This document shows, in pieces, positions 10,455 to 21,911 of a stretch of 64,000 bases of DNA. The translations under genes were made by a program, and so were the position numbers. Numbering within the stretch: the stretch's first letter is position 1; each line of letters begins with the position of its first letter. The notes beneath the pieces are model-generated. The model was not told the origin of the DNA, did not search any database, and was given only the letters and a program-made list of their open reading frames with translations. The stretch comes from Diaprepes abbreviatus (lineage: Eukaryota > Arthropoda > Insecta > Coleoptera > Curculionidae), in the NCBI GenBank assembly GCA_034092305.1, contig JASJET010000135.1, positions 2,322,501 to 2,386,500 of the forward strand, in the 5' to 3' direction.

Positions 10455-12503
10455 ATGAATAATAACTTACATTACTGCAGTGAAATATCAGAACAGCTAA
10501 ATAACACAATCAAACAAACAGCATTACAACAGGGACAACCGATCGAAAAAACATGGCATATTCTACAACACACAATCGAACAAGTACAAACCGAGAAACT
10601 TAAAAAGGAGCCAACAACAGGAAGGAAACCATGGATGAACGATCAAATCCTTGATTTAATGGAAACTCGAAGGAAATACAAGAACATAAATGTTGAAAAG
10701 TATAAAGAAACCCAAAGGACAATCCAGAAATCGATTAGACACGCGAAGGAGAAATGGATGAATGAACAATGCCAAGAATTGGAAGAAATGCAGGAAAAAC
10801 ACGACCAGTTCAATATATATAAGAAAGTTAAAACAATCATCGGAACTGGAAAGAGTGCTATGCAAACCAATTTCCTGCAAACGGAAGACAATAAAATAAT
10901 CACAGACCAAGAAGAAATCAAAGAGGAATGGGTGAGATACATACGTGAAGTGTTTGACGAAGAAAGGGGGGAAATCCAAATAGAACATAGCAACGAACCA
11001 ATATTAAATATCTTAACATCAGAAGTAAATGCGGCTATAAAATCAGCTAAGAGTGGGAAATCTGTAGGACCAGATAATGTGTATATAGAAATGTTAAAAT
11101 TACTAGACCAGGAAAACATTCAACTACTTACCAACTACATCAACAGAATCTACAGAACGGGAACTCTTCCCCCTGAATGGCTAGAATCAGTATTTATACC
11201 GATCCCTAAGAAAAGGGCAGCAAGGAAATGCTCAGATTTCAGACTAATCAGCCTAATGAGTCATACACTCAAGATGTTGTTAAAAATCATACACCGACGT
11301 ATCTTTCTGAAATGTGAACAAAACATAAGCCCCGAACAGTTCGGATTCAGATCAGGGCTGGGAACCAGAGAGGCACTTTTTGGGTTGACCGTGTTACTTG
11401 AAAAATGTAGAGATCAATCAAAGGATCTATATCTTTGTTTCATAGATTATGAAAAAGCTTTCGATCGCATAAAACACCCAACATTAATACACTTGCTGCA
11501 GACTCAGGGCTTAGACTACGAAGATGTTAGGCTGATAAAGAATTTATATTGGATGCAAACAGGCTGTGTACGATTTGGCGATGCTACAACACCAAACACA
11601 CCAATAGAGCGGGGAGTACGACAGGGTTATGTCCTCTCACCTCTTCTGTTCAATGTATACTCCGAGTATATATTCCAACAAGCATTGGAGAATGTTAACA
11701 TCGGCATTAGGGTGAACGGGAATATACTGAACAACATAAGATATGCTGACGACACCGTCATCTTTGCAGATACATCAGAAGGACTGCAAGAGCTGCTGGA
11801 TAGAGTAGTGAACACAGGAGATCAGCACGGCCTGAAAATAAATACAACAAAGACAAAAGTGATGGTCATCAGCAAAAATCAAAACTTACGAGTTAACGTT
11901 CAAATATACGGTACACCGATCCAGGAAGTTAAAAAATTTAAATACCTCGGGTTTTGGATAACCCAAAACTTGGATACAGAAGTCGAAATTCGAGCAAGAA
12001 TCGAAAATGCAAGAGCTGCTTTTATAAGAATGAAGAAACTACTAACAAATACTACCCTGTCACTTGATACTCGATACCGTTTTGTGAAAACATATATATA
12101 CTCTATTCTTTTATATGGAGCGGAATCTTGGACAATGGGAAAAAGAATAATGCAACGAGTGGAGGCATTCGAGATGTGGGTCTTTCGTAGAATGTTGAAG
12201 ATCCCATGGACAAGACGAATGACGAACGAGAATGTCATTAGAATGATGGGGACAGATAGAGAACTTTTGCAGCAAGTGAAAAGACGGAAAACGGGTTATC
12301 TGGGACATATATACAGAGGAACAAAATACCAATTTCTGCGACTTCTCATGGAAGGAAAAATAGAGGGCCGAAGAGGTCCTGGAAGACGAAAATGTTCATG
12401 GCTGAAGAACGTACGAGAGTGGACGGGATTGGACACACACACCTTACTGAGAGCAGCAATAGATAGAGAAGAGTTTGCCAACATTGTCGCCAACCTTCAG
12501 TAA
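10455..12503 (+). CDS. reverse transcriptase ORF of RTE-like element (endonuclease domain missing)
   Basis: 682 codons without interruption. After a basic, coiled-coil-like leader (about 1-190) come RT blocks: SAKSGKSVGPDNVYIEMLK, FIPIPKKR, DFRLISLMSHTLKML, EQFGFRSGLGTREALF, CFIDYEKAFDRI (first catalytic Asp, about residue 336), GVRQGYVLSPLLFNVYSEYI, and RYADDTVIFAD (catalytic YADD, about residue 433). A thumb and C-terminal region follows with LLYGAESWTM, FEMWVFRRMLKIPW and RGPGRRKCSWL. Family members also carry an N-terminal apurinic-type endonuclease; here it is absent through 5' truncation. The first ATG and about seven residues (MNNNLHY) lie in the flanking target DNA, so the apparent start is accidental. 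All visible RT motifs are intact. Confidence 0.9.
   Translation: MNNNLHYCSEISEQLNNTIKQTALQQGQPIEKTWHILQHTIEQVQTEKLKKEPTTGRKPWMNDQILDLMETRRKYKNINVEKYKETQRTIQKSIRHAKEKWMNEQCQELEEMQEKHDQFNIYKKVKTIIGTGKSAMQTNFLQTEDNKIITDQEEIKEEWVRYIREVFDEERGEIQIEHSNEPILNILTSEVNAAIKSAKSGKSVGPDNVYIEMLKLLDQENIQLLTNYINRIYRTGTLPPEWLESVFIPIPKKRAARKCSDFRLISLMSHTLKMLLKIIHRRIFLKCEQNISPEQFGFRSGLGTREALFGLTVLLEKCRDQSKDLYLCFIDYEKAFDRIKHPTLIHLLQTQGLDYEDVRLIKNLYWMQTGCVRFGDATTPNTPIERGVRQGYVLSPLLFNVYSEYIFQQALENVNIGIRVNGNILNNIRYADDTVIFADTSEGLQELLDRVVNTGDQHGLKINTTKTKVMVISKNQNLRVNVQIYGTPIQEVKKFKYLGFWITQNLDTEVEIRARIENARAAFIRMKKLLTNTTLSLDTRYRFVKTYIYSILLYGAESWTMGKRIMQRVEAFEMWVFRRMLKIPWTRRMTNENVIRMMGTDRELLQQVKRRKTGYLGHIYRGTKYQFLRLLMEGKIEGRRGPGRRKCSWLKNVREWTGLDTHTLLRAAIDREEFANIVANLQ
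10464..10474. repeat. left target-site duplication of the RTE-like insertion
   Basis: aacttacatta, repeated exactly at 12534-12544. Confidence 0.9.
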
Positions 12504-12533
12504 TGAAGAGGGCACCTAAAGAAGAAGAAGAAG
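10475..12533 (+). mobile_element. 5'-truncated RTE-like non-LTR retrotransposon insertion
   Basis: Bounded by an exact 11-bp direct repeat (10464-10474 and 12534-12544). It contains only the RT part of the coding region. A very short 3' untranslated segment follows the stop codon and ends in a GAA-repeat tail (gaagaagaagaag). The short 3' end with a simple-repeat tail and the 5' truncation are typical of RTE-type insertions made by target-primed reverse transcription. The intact frame and exact duplication argue for a recent event. Confidence 0.9.
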
Positions 12534-12544
12534 AACTTACATTA
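12534..12544. repeat. right target-site duplication of the RTE-like insertion
   Basis: Exact repeat of 10464-10474, immediately after the GAA tail. Confidence 0.9.
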
Positions 12545-13539
12545 AAGTCATATATTGATGTAGAAATTACTCTAAATGTTTGATTGAATCTTGGACTATA
12601 TACAGGATGGTGATTCAATATTATCCTCTGCAGTAACAACAATATCTTATTTCTACTCTTCGAAATAAAAATATATAAAGTCTAACATATTTTAAATTTA
12701 CAAGTTACAATTACGCAAGAATCCAAAAAATACCTATGTTATTATATACTACCCATTACTTCCTACTTCTAAATACCCAAAAAAGAAATCCATGTACACT
12801 AAACAAAAAATAAAACAAAAAAAACATATGTTCCATCCTCGTCTATACACCTACATCCAATTTAAATAAACCTACTGTGCCATAAATTAAGTTACAATGA
12901 TATCAAGTAACTTAATAATATTTAGTTTTAATCAAAATATATTAAAATATCAATGAAGGAGTTTTTGTATTATGTATTTTATATATTAAAATAGCGATAG
13001 AAGCGCAAAAGAATGTAGTAGCAAAGATTATTATATAGCGTTAGCTATAATAATCTTTGGTAGTGGTCACATATACCGGTGTGGAAAATACAGAACAGAA
13101 CCTCTTAAAACAAGGGAATGTAACAGAAAGCGACGGACAACCCGTTTAGCCATGTTGAAGAAGTGAAATAAAGCATACTGTTGTATCGTAGCTTGCTTCC
13201 TGGTTTCCAGCAAAAATGGTGTCGGGCAAAGGACTTTTCGCTGGTTTCGTGTCGTTAAAACACAGTGGGTCGAAAGCACGGATTTGATATTAAAAATGAA
13301 AATCGGATCCAACAATAGCAGACTGAAACTTTTAAATCATGAAAATAAATTCGAAAAACGTCTAATGGGGTTCAACGCTTTAAAAATAAAATAAGAATAA
13401 TTGTATTTCCATGAATAAACTATTGCGCTTGACGTCAATGTACATTTTAAATATAATACTATAATAATAAATACATGAATATCGATAATCGTTAAAAAGG
13501 CGAAAGTACTTTTTCCTCTGTGCTCCTAATCTCTCTCCT
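12545..13539. other. no recognisable feature
   Basis: AT-rich sequence. A minus-strand frame at 13067-13315 is not recognisable. I see no repeat structure or RNA gene. Confidence 0.4.
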
Positions 13540-14300
13540 AAAAGGCCTGTTGGATGGTAGCCTTTGTCTGTGCTTTCACCTCTTTGTCTTTCTGCTTACG
13601 GGCTTGCCACTGCTGTGTGCATTCGAAGAATCTAATACATGCGTGTAGAGTTAACAGTTGTAGCCTGAAATACTCTGTATTTACTGGGACACAGTATCAA
13701 TGTTGTTAAACTGAGATGTTGTTTGGCAGAGTTAACAACGTTGGACCGATTTCGCTCTAGCCAAAGCATTCACCTAGCCGTCTATTATCGTCATAGCTAA
13801 GTTGTACTGTACTGAAGCTCGGGTGGCAAAGAGAACTCTTTTATATGGTGCAAGTTGTCTGGTTCGAGTTCATAATTTTCTATTTTCGTTAAAGACTTTT
13901 GTTCGGTTTTCTTAATAAATTCAAATTTCAGAGGCCCGCAATTCATAGTAGAGGAGGGTTTGGAATTGTACGACACAATCTGTTTTTGTTGAGTTTGCGT
14001 GTTAATACTTGCTAATTGAAGTGGAATAAGAGAGGTTAGGAATAAGTTTGTATCAGAAATATTCGGATCAGTGAATTTCATTTTGTACTGGCTCTGACCT
14101 GATATTCCATCGAAGCCTCATTTGCAAATGAAACTCATATCTACAAATCTAATTTATCGATTTGATCAAGGGCGTCTAATTGAAGCAATATAATTCGATC
14201 CACTGTATGATCCAGTAAGCCTTGGAATTTAACCTCGGCTTTTGATTTAGTAAAAGTTAGATACTCGTTATGTGGATAACATGCTTTTTTTGTATTTTAC
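13540..14300 (-). pseudogene. Transib/RAG1-like transposase relic
   Basis: Minus-strand pieces in order: ACYPHNEYLTFTKSKAEVKF and QGLLDHTVDRIILLQLDAL (about 14290-14160); after a stop and a shift, GFDGISGQSQYKMKFTD and SDTNLFLTSLIPLQLAS (about 14115-13990); CGPLKFEFIKKTEQKSL (about 13950); and HACIRFFECTQQWQARKQK (about 13645-13590). The order LLDHT, DGxSGxSxYK, IPL, PLKxEF, IRFFE matches my recollection of insect Transib/RAG1-like proteins, where the Asp in the DG motif is the first catalytic residue. Stops and frame changes mark it as dead; no ends were identified. The family call is from memory and the least certain of the transposase calls. Confidence 0.5.
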
Positions 14301-14588
14301 ACACCAGAGTACAGCGAAAATATATTACTGCCTTTCTGTTTAGCCCAATTTTGTAATCGTTGATATTTGTTTCTCGACAATCTAATGTCAAATAGAAGAG
14401 CGGCGCACAAATGTAACTGGGCGCGACGCAACCACAACGCTGTTGCCTTTGACCTCAGACGAAACTTTAGAAAGAAAAGACTGGCCGTTCATATTACCGA
14501 GGTTTAATAGAAACGTTACTATAGCCAACCTTCTATTTTAAATTTCTTAACTACAAATTATTTTGACCGTTTTTCAAATTCTAACCCA

Positions 14589-14927
14589 CTAAGCCCGTCT
14601 AACTTCTTTCAGATTAGTTCGGAACAGAAGATCGTAGGGAACGCCTACCGCAATATTACCCCCCGCTAACTTCCGTACGACACGCAAACGAGTAGTACCT
14701 TGAAACGTCTCATTTGGGGGTGTATTTACTTTTCGTCTAAATTTATAACGTAATCGACGGAATTTGCAATATTTAATGACTATTTGATACACTGATTGTT
14801 TTAAATACATTAAATAGTCGAAATACAAAAAAAAAAATAGTTTTTGTTGGGCGTTGAGCGTAAAGAAAACTGATATTTCTGTTACAAAATAAACATTTAT
14901 TCTAATAAAAATACTAGTGAAACGCAA
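14589..14927 (-). other. unrecognised open frame
   Basis: An open minus-strand frame whose second half (about 14589-14770) is richer in G+C than its surroundings and reads YKFRRKVNTPPNETFQG, then LRVVRKLAGGNIAVGVPYD. I do not recognise it. The first half is low-complexity and hydrophobic. It may be part of the neighbouring transposon relics or chance. Confidence 0.25.
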
Positions 14928-15070
14928 CGATAATTTCTAAGTAAATAAGCTAATAGACCGCTTTAAAATTAAAAATCATTCTCAAAAATAAACTTTTATT
15001 CTGGTAAAAAATAAAAGTAACACGTTCAGTAATTGTAAATAAATAAATAAATAATTAAATTTAATTTAAA

Positions 15071-15542
15071 TCAACAAAAACACCTAAAAGTGTACAAGAG
15101 GTGTTCAAACAGGCCTCCACTTTGAGCGAGACAATAACCCACTATATTGTAAAATATGGTTCGCGTATTTACCAAAATTTCAGGGGTTATATCCCTATTA
15201 GCTTTAAAATATCCCGAACTGTTCGAGCGTTCATATCAAGTTCTTAGGCAATTACGGTACTATTGCAAGGAAAATTAATTTCTGCTAAACTACAAACGTC
15301 AGTCTCCCCGATTTGCTCGTTCTTCGGTAATTTGAGAAACCGGTTGCTCCTCATTATTATCAGTGCATTTTTTACAAATTTTTAGACAACCGGTTGTCTC
15401 AAATTTTTTAATAATTTCCGAAATTCTAAATTTTCAAGGAACAGGATGATTTTCGCACATAAATACAAATCTGCCGATTATTTACCAGAATAGTGTACCA
15501 CTTAATATTGTGCTCTTTTTGTTCCGTGGAATAAATTACCAT
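15071..15542 (-). pseudogene. internally deleted Tc1/mariner-type transposase relic
   Basis: From the ATG at 15542 it starts MVIYSTEQKEH, and in a shifted frame continues IIKWYYSGKSSADL, resembling the EQK-HIIK start of insect DUF4817-type transposases. Then a helix-turn-helix-like piece LDMNARTVRDILK is followed almost at once by a C-terminal piece, ITPEIL...GGLFEHLL, which is the usual end of this family. The catalytic domain is missing, so this is a deletion derivative. It is related in kind, not closely, to the elements at 4.7, 56 and 62 kb. Confidence 0.55.
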
Positions 15543-17145
15543 TGTAACAAAAAAATTTGGCGCGAAACACGGTACTAACGCTTCGACAGCCGAATGAAAG
15601 CAAATAACTTGGAATCCTCTTGTTGTGCTAGGGCGTGGCGTATGCTGCAAACTGGTAATTTACACGTAAGTCGATGCTTACAATGCTTATTCTTCTGTCT
15701 CATTCTGATTTGATGAATAATATAGTATTTTCTTTATTTTACTTAAGGACGTCCAGTTTCTGGTGTGGATTTTCCAGACCTGTATAGCCGATGTCATGAA
15801 CAGTTTTTGTTTGAAGAAAATTAAAATCATCACCCAAAGTGATTCATAAAGATATTTTAGTGATATCTCTAAGTGCAAAATAATTTGATTCCGATTCAAT
15901 AACATCCTACTGGCGCCTTTTATAATATATGCAGCGTAATAATCACTGTTTTTCAGTGACCTCTCAGTAAACTTTCCTAGAAAAACTTATTGTCGCTTTT
16001 ATATTAATCTCCTTTCTATTTTAGATTTGTTTACTTATCAGAGAAATAACGAAAGACGTTACATTTTTTAAAGTTCGCTGACGAGATATCTTGTAGACAT
16101 TGTATTACCTAATTTTAAAAACCACTTGGAGTATTTTCATCCTAAAGTAAATAAATTTATCTGTAGATAAATAGAATATTTCGTAAAAAAGTCCTGAAAA
16201 ATACCGTCGCCAATTACAAAACTCTTCGATTATAATTTTATGGAAATTTATTAAAATACTAGTAAGAACTAACCAAAGATTCCAATGACCTCAAACTGAA
16301 GTCTGGTGCCAATGTTTACATTTTATATTTATTGTTGTCTTAATAGGCGACATTATTTAATTTTTTATTTTTAACGTGGGTGCAAAGTCCATTTCGTGCG
16401 TTCCTATTTCTATATCGATATATTTATACAATTTTATGACAATCAGCTTTTATTAAGATCATTCAGTTGTTATAATGAGTGAAGAGTAATAATTTGCAAT
16501 AGATTTAGTACTGTAAAAATGGATTTATCTGCATTGATCTTTCAAATTAATTGGTATAAACAATGACTAAATAAACACAAGACTGTTACTCCAATGCTAT
16601 AATTTTGACGCTCATAAAATGGACACAACGATAGGACACAACTTATTCATCATTACAATGTCGCAAATATCTATACTATCAGTAATAAAATGTTATATAC
16701 ATGCATTTGTAACAAGTATAAAATAATTTAAATTGTTGGATTTCTGTTCAAAACGTGGTAAGTTACATATCCCTTCTTACCGACTAAAGAGGATAAATTC
16801 CTCCTTGTTACCGCACGGTTGCCAGTTCCTAGCGACCTTTTATTGAAATCACAACAAAAAATTCTTTGATTCTTCAAATACCAGTATTAAATAAAATTGG
16901 ACAAAATAAAAAAAAATTCCAAAAACTCAAGTATATCACCTGTTAAATCTAAATGGATAATATATAGTACTGTTTCATATCCATAAAAACTCATCAATAT
17001 AAATATAAAGTGATCGTCTGATTCATGGCAATAGTTGCTTTGTAAATTTAAATGAATTATAAATGGATGATATGAAAACATATCCGCATTTTAGATTTAC
17101 TATCCAACACGGCAACACTGCATCGTCTCATGTCTTGCTTTTTTA
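15543..17145. other. no recognisable feature
   Basis: AT-rich with many stops in every frame. No pair of repeats or RNA gene noticed. Confidence 0.4.
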
Positions 17146-17154
17146 CTACTATTT

Positions 17155-18998
17155 CTTCTTCTTTCTCAGCCCATTAACGTCCACTCCTGGCCATAATAAG
17201 CCTCTCCGATGGTCCTCCACTGGGATCTGTCTTTCGCCTTCTGGAGCCAGTCTTTTCCAGCAAACTCTCTATATCATCTACCCATCTGCGTTGTGGCCTG
17301 CCACGATTTGTGTTCGTTTCTCGCGGTCGCCATTGCAGTAATTTACTCGTCCACCTATCGGGCTGTTGTCTACGTATGTGCCCCGCCCATTGTCACTTTA
17401 GTCGTGATATGCGTTCAATGACGTCAACTACTTTGGTTCTTGATCTTATTACTTGATTTCGTATTTTATCCCGTAACGAGATTCCTAACATTTGTCTCTC
17501 AATGGAGCGTTGAGTGACTCGGAGCCTATTTGCGTTTTGTTTGGTTAGTGTTATCGTTTCCATGCTGTAAGTAGCAACAGGCAAGACACACATGTTATAC
17601 ACGTTTAAGGTTGATTGGTGTATTTCTATCTCTTAATACGTACTGCAACTTTCCAAAGACAGCCCTATTCTTCTTTTTATTTCCGCCGTTTGATATTCTT
17701 TGCCCAGTTTCATGACGTGGCCTAAATAGATGTACTCTTGGACATTCTCTATGATTTCATTTTGAATCTTTATTTGTACATTTGCGTCAGGGCTCATTAA
17801 CTTAGTTTTCCCCAAGTTCATCTTAAGTCCCACTTTTCTCGCCTCTTCATTGAAATCTTGAAGCATTTGTTTTAGCTCTTCTGGGTTGCTAGACATGACA
17901 ACAACATCATCGGCGAAACGAAGATGACTAAGATAAGAACCGTCGACTCTCAAACCTTTCTCATCCCAATTTAGTTTTTTAAAGACATCCTCCAAAGCTA
18001 GCGTAAATAGTTTCGGAGAGATGACGTCTCCCTGACGCACACCTCTCATAACGTTTATTTTTTCGGTTTTTGTGTCTTCGTCGATTTTAACCTGTATAGT
18101 TGCGTTTTTCTATATGTTCTGTATAATAGTGGTATACCTGGAGTCAATTCTAGTATTATTAAGTGATTTCAAGATCGCCCATGTTTCTATAGAGTCATAG
18201 GCCTTGTGAAAATCTATAAATGCCAGGTGTATAGGAATGTTATATTCCTCGCTTTTTTCTAGGACTGTGCGTAGGGCTTGGATATGATCTATCGTACTAA
18301 ATCCACGTCGAAAGCCGGCTTGCTCCACAGGCTGGTAATAGTCAAGCTTTTCGGTCAGGCGATTTTTCAATACGCGGGTGAATAGTTTATATAGGTGGTT
18401 TAATAAACTGATAGGACGGTAATTTTCTATATTTGTTGTGTCCCCTTTTTTGAAGAGAAGTACGACTTGTGCGTTATACCATTGTTCTGGTACTCTACCT
18501 TCGTATAAGCATTTATTAATCAGTTTGTATCGCTTTTTCAATACTGTCTCCACCCATCTTTAACATCTCAGTTGTAATTTGATCCTCGCCCGGGCATTTT
18601 CCATCCTTCATCTGTTTTAGTGATCTTTTTATTTCATGTGACGATAACTCCGGCAAATCTTCTGATCCTACATTTTTTATTTGTTTTACTGTTTTTGTTG
18701 GATCTGGATCCGTATTGATCGAGGAGTATAAGTCCGCATAGAATGCTTCCGCAGCCTTTATGATGTCATCTACATGTGTTACTGTCACCGCTTCTCTGTT
18801 CTTTAATTTTGTTATTTTGGTTCGTCCTCTTGAGAGACCTGACCTTAAAACTTTCATATTTGCGTTTCTTCCTATTGTGTCATGTATTAATTTTGTTTTG
18901 AACGTTCTAATGTCTTTCCTTACTTCTTTCTTGATATTTTTATTCAGTTGTTTAAAATCCTCTGTGTCTCTCTCAGTTAACCTTCGTCTTTCCATCAT
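17155..18998 (-). mobile_element. 5'-truncated RTE-like non-LTR insertion with 9-bp target duplication
   Basis: ctactattt at 17146-17154 recurs at 18999-19007. Between them lies a minus-strand RT and, at the 3' end, a stop codon followed by a short GAA-rich tail (gaaagaagaag). Only the region from just before the RT is kept, so the insertion is 5'-truncated, as with 10475-12533. Confidence 0.75.
17170..18998 (-). pseudogene. reverse transcriptase relic (RTE-like, frameshifted)
   Basis: Frames 18516-18998, 18110-18553, 17633-18049 and 17393-17602 and the tail to about 17170 together cover one RT. Motifs in order: DGKCPGEDQITTEMLK, VVLLFKKGDTTNIENYRPIS, EQAGFRRGFSTIDHI, FIDFHKAYDSIETW, MRGVRQGDVISPKLFT, LRFADDVVVM (catalytic FADD), IYLGHVMKL, METITLTKQNANRLRVTQ, IERQMLGISLRDKIRN, and a C-terminus near WRTIGEAYYGQEWTLMG. 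At least three frameshifts and a missing stretch near 18050-18110 make it non-functional. It is closer in style to the relic at 0.5-4.2 kb than to the RT at 10.5 kb. Confidence 0.85.
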
Positions 18999-19007
18999 CT
19001 ACTATTT

Positions 19008-20599
19008 ACTATAACAAAATTTATTGAATGGGTTGGATTCAATACTTGGAAATTTCTCATCTTGCGCTCTCGCCAAAAATATCAAAAATAGTTGCCAAGA
19101 CGTCCATAAGCGGTGAAAGTCTGGTGTTTATTTAGTCAATGGTATAAAGCAACACATGTTCAAATATCCCGCCCCTTCTAGTAAAAATTACAAACACAAT
19201 ATTCCTTTTTTTAACAAAATTTGCATAAATTACTGCGGAAAATGTGAATGTTCCATGAAAACTAAGAAAATACGTAAATTACGTCATTTAAAATGCGGTG
19301 TTACCAGGTTGACGTGGATTTTAAATTTAATAAAAAACTTAGCGGTTGTATTGCAATTAATTGTAATCACCAGTATTGTAACATAAAACATGGGTAAACA
19401 TGCAGAATCGGAATACCAAAATTTGTAGGCTTTCATTTCTCTTTTGCGTACAACTTTAAGAAAAAATGTGCTACAGTTCAGAATATTTAAGTGTGTTCTA
19501 GTGAAAATGGCGAATGTAAAGGAATAGGACGGAAAATTCACATGCCTGACAGTAAAAGTGAAAATTATTTGCGACCACCAAAAAAATTTCGAATTTTCCA
19601 AAATGGGGTATACAAAAAATCAGAGAAAAATTCACAACTTTTAAATACAGATATTTAATTAAAACTTTCGTACTGTTAAATTAAGAGATATGTTACAGAA
19701 ATATGACTTTAAATACGCACGGTGTTCCATAAAAAAAACTAAGTTAACTCTAGACCTTGAACTGTTTGTTTAATCGTTTTTAAGAAAACACATTCTAAAT
19801 GATTGATGTAAATGTTATTTCAATTGTTTGATTACTCTAATGTTGATATTCCTCCTACCCCCCACGAGAGGGGGTGTCAATATTATGAACAAAAATCCAG
19901 TACATAATCAAATATTAAAAAACGAATTTATAAGGTCACTTTTAACTATATAGAGTTTCTTAATTTTTTGTTGTTCCAGTTTAGTTTTTTACTTTTTATT
20001 TCGGCATGGAGCAGTTGGGAGTTACTTCAATCAATAAAATGATTACTGTCAAGGTAAGACGTTGATATACCTGCGGATTTTTCAATTATTTTTTTTTATG
20101 TTCTTTTAATCTAATGTTTTCTCTTACTTTCGAACCTATGTATATGTAGATGAGAGATCCTTACAGTTTACTTTATATGCCCCTGATCTGTCTAATATGT
20201 TAGATTTATTTTTATCTAATCTATCTAATATCTTACCTATATTTTCTTTGTTTGTATTTATTTTTTTAAATCAAAAAATTAAATTATCAAAGTTAACTAA
20301 TTTTCAGCCAACATTCTAAAAAATTATTCATTTGTTAGTAATAATCGAGATATATAATGCTAAGCTTAAGAACAATGAAGTGTGCCTTACTGATGACATA
20401 ACCTCACACTCTTTCATCATTATTTATTACTAAGGTAAAGAATAACTGATTTCTATTTGCCTATTTGATGATTATTATTAGGTCAATTAAAATCAATTTT
20501 ATTAAAATACATGATGCCATGTTTGTTTGCAGGCAATGCTAACAAAAAAATGGTACTATTGAGTAAAAGATTATAGCGTGAATAATAAAAACTGCTTAC
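19008..20599. other. no recognisable gene; possible intron of the exon at 20600-20704
   Basis: AT-rich. If the minus-strand exon at 20600-20704 is real, this stretch would be its first intron; I found no convincing second exon. Confidence 0.35.
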
Positions 20600-20704
20600 C
20601 GAATCATCAGAACATAGTGACCCACAATCCACATCTTTGATATCGTATCCAGATAACTTTTTTGACAGTTTAATTGGATCAGATGCTCTTCTCATCCAAG
20701 CCAT
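20600..20704 (-). CDS. candidate first coding exon of a host gene
   Basis: From an ATG at 20704 in a strong context (aaaATGG, A at -3 and G at +4) a 35-codon frame starts MAWMRRASDPIKLSKKLSGY and ends GSLCSDDS. It is followed exactly by a near-consensus donor (tcg|gtaagc, phase 0). The codons look ordinary and the peptide is not of a mobile-element type I know. The sequence beyond the donor is AT-rich and soon meets a stop, as expected for an intron. I do not recognise the protein, and the next exon was not found. It would encode the N-terminus of a larger protein transcribed leftward. Confidence 0.45.
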
Positions 20705-21464
20705 TTTAAATTTCCTATTTTAAATCAAATTTAACATAAAAAAAAACAGCAGTTTATAATGCCATCAAAAAAAAACTTCCTTAACCAAAGCACTCTCGAA
20801 AAAAACGCCGCTGATTCAAATAAAAACAAGCGCGAAACTTATCGGGCTACAAACTCTACGACAACAATTCACAATTCGGTCATAAAACAAAAACTTATCA
20901 AACTAACATCCTAAAGCGCTTAACCTAACACCGTGATAATCCAAAAAAACAAAATCCTGTCAAAACTTTATCCAGAACCGACTAAGCACGCGGGAAGCGG
21001 AAACGAGATCGAAGCATCCATGCTGGACCGACAGGCACATGTTTTATCGGCACGGCATTTGTTTGCGCTGCACAGGCAACTAGAGGCAACTAAAATACAA
21101 AGTCTGACGCTGCATAAGAACGGTAAAGCACACTACACATACAGAGAAACGATGATAGTAGCAACAGTGGCGGAGATGGATCAGGTTCATGATACTAGCT
21201 GATAATTTTAGAGATTTTGTTTTTGTCAGTGAAGATCGAAGAGGCATATTTAGTGAATTAAATAATTTTGCATATATTTTTAATTGTAAATCTCAGTCAG
21301 TTTTATATGATTCCCTACGGATAGTCGGCGCTAATGATTTCATCCATGAAACAATATACCGGGCGTTAACGAAATTACCGCCCAGGCTATCAGATGTGGT
21401 CTCCGATTGTAAGGAAATATATATACACTGCTGATAGTTTAAGAAAAAAATAGTAAAAAAACGT
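20705..21464. other. possible upstream region of the candidate exon; unrecognised short frames
   Basis: About 20705-20945 is AT-rich and could hold the 5' leader and promoter of the minus-strand exon. The part 20980-21210 is richer in G+C. Plus-strand frames 20933-21202 and 21189-21434 (ending LTKLPPRLSDVVSDCKEIY) are not recognisable, although the second has a coding-like composition. Confidence 0.3.
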
Positions 21465-21806
21465 AATTATTGGGAACGGTGGAAACATCCAATTTTTCGA
21501 ATTTGTCGGATATTTTTTACTTACCCCTGATTTTTGGGTCGTAGAACATGAATATGTTGTTTTTTTCACCGATTTTGCGTGGTTTTTCCATAAAAAAATT
21601 CCACTTTCCCCTTGTGTATTTTCCGACTTATCTCATTACAATTTGTCCCTTTCACTTAAATACATATGAATATTCTGAACTGTAGCACATTTTTCTTAGA
21701 GCTGTACATAATATTTTGCTAAAATATATCGAAAAATTTTGATAAATAATGATTAAAATCATCGAAAAATTCTGAAAATTTTGTATTTCCACCGTTTCCA
21801 ATAATT
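21465..21806. mobile_element. small MITE-like inverted-repeat element
   Basis: aattattgggaacggtggaa at the left pairs with ttccaccgtttccaataatt at the right, about 21 bp with one mismatch, 342 bp overall. There is no coding capacity. Its interior carries gtcgtagaacatgaatatg, resembling the gtcgtagaacacgattct block in the foldback element at 8.08 kb. Target duplication unclear. Confidence 0.6.
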
Positions 21807-21911
21807 GTCAAAAAAATTAATATAAAAAATTTTATATTTGATCAGCGTTTTTTTCTCTTAACCTGGCGCGGATCCAGGGGGGCGGTGGGGGCGATCTCCC
21901 CCCCCCCCCCA

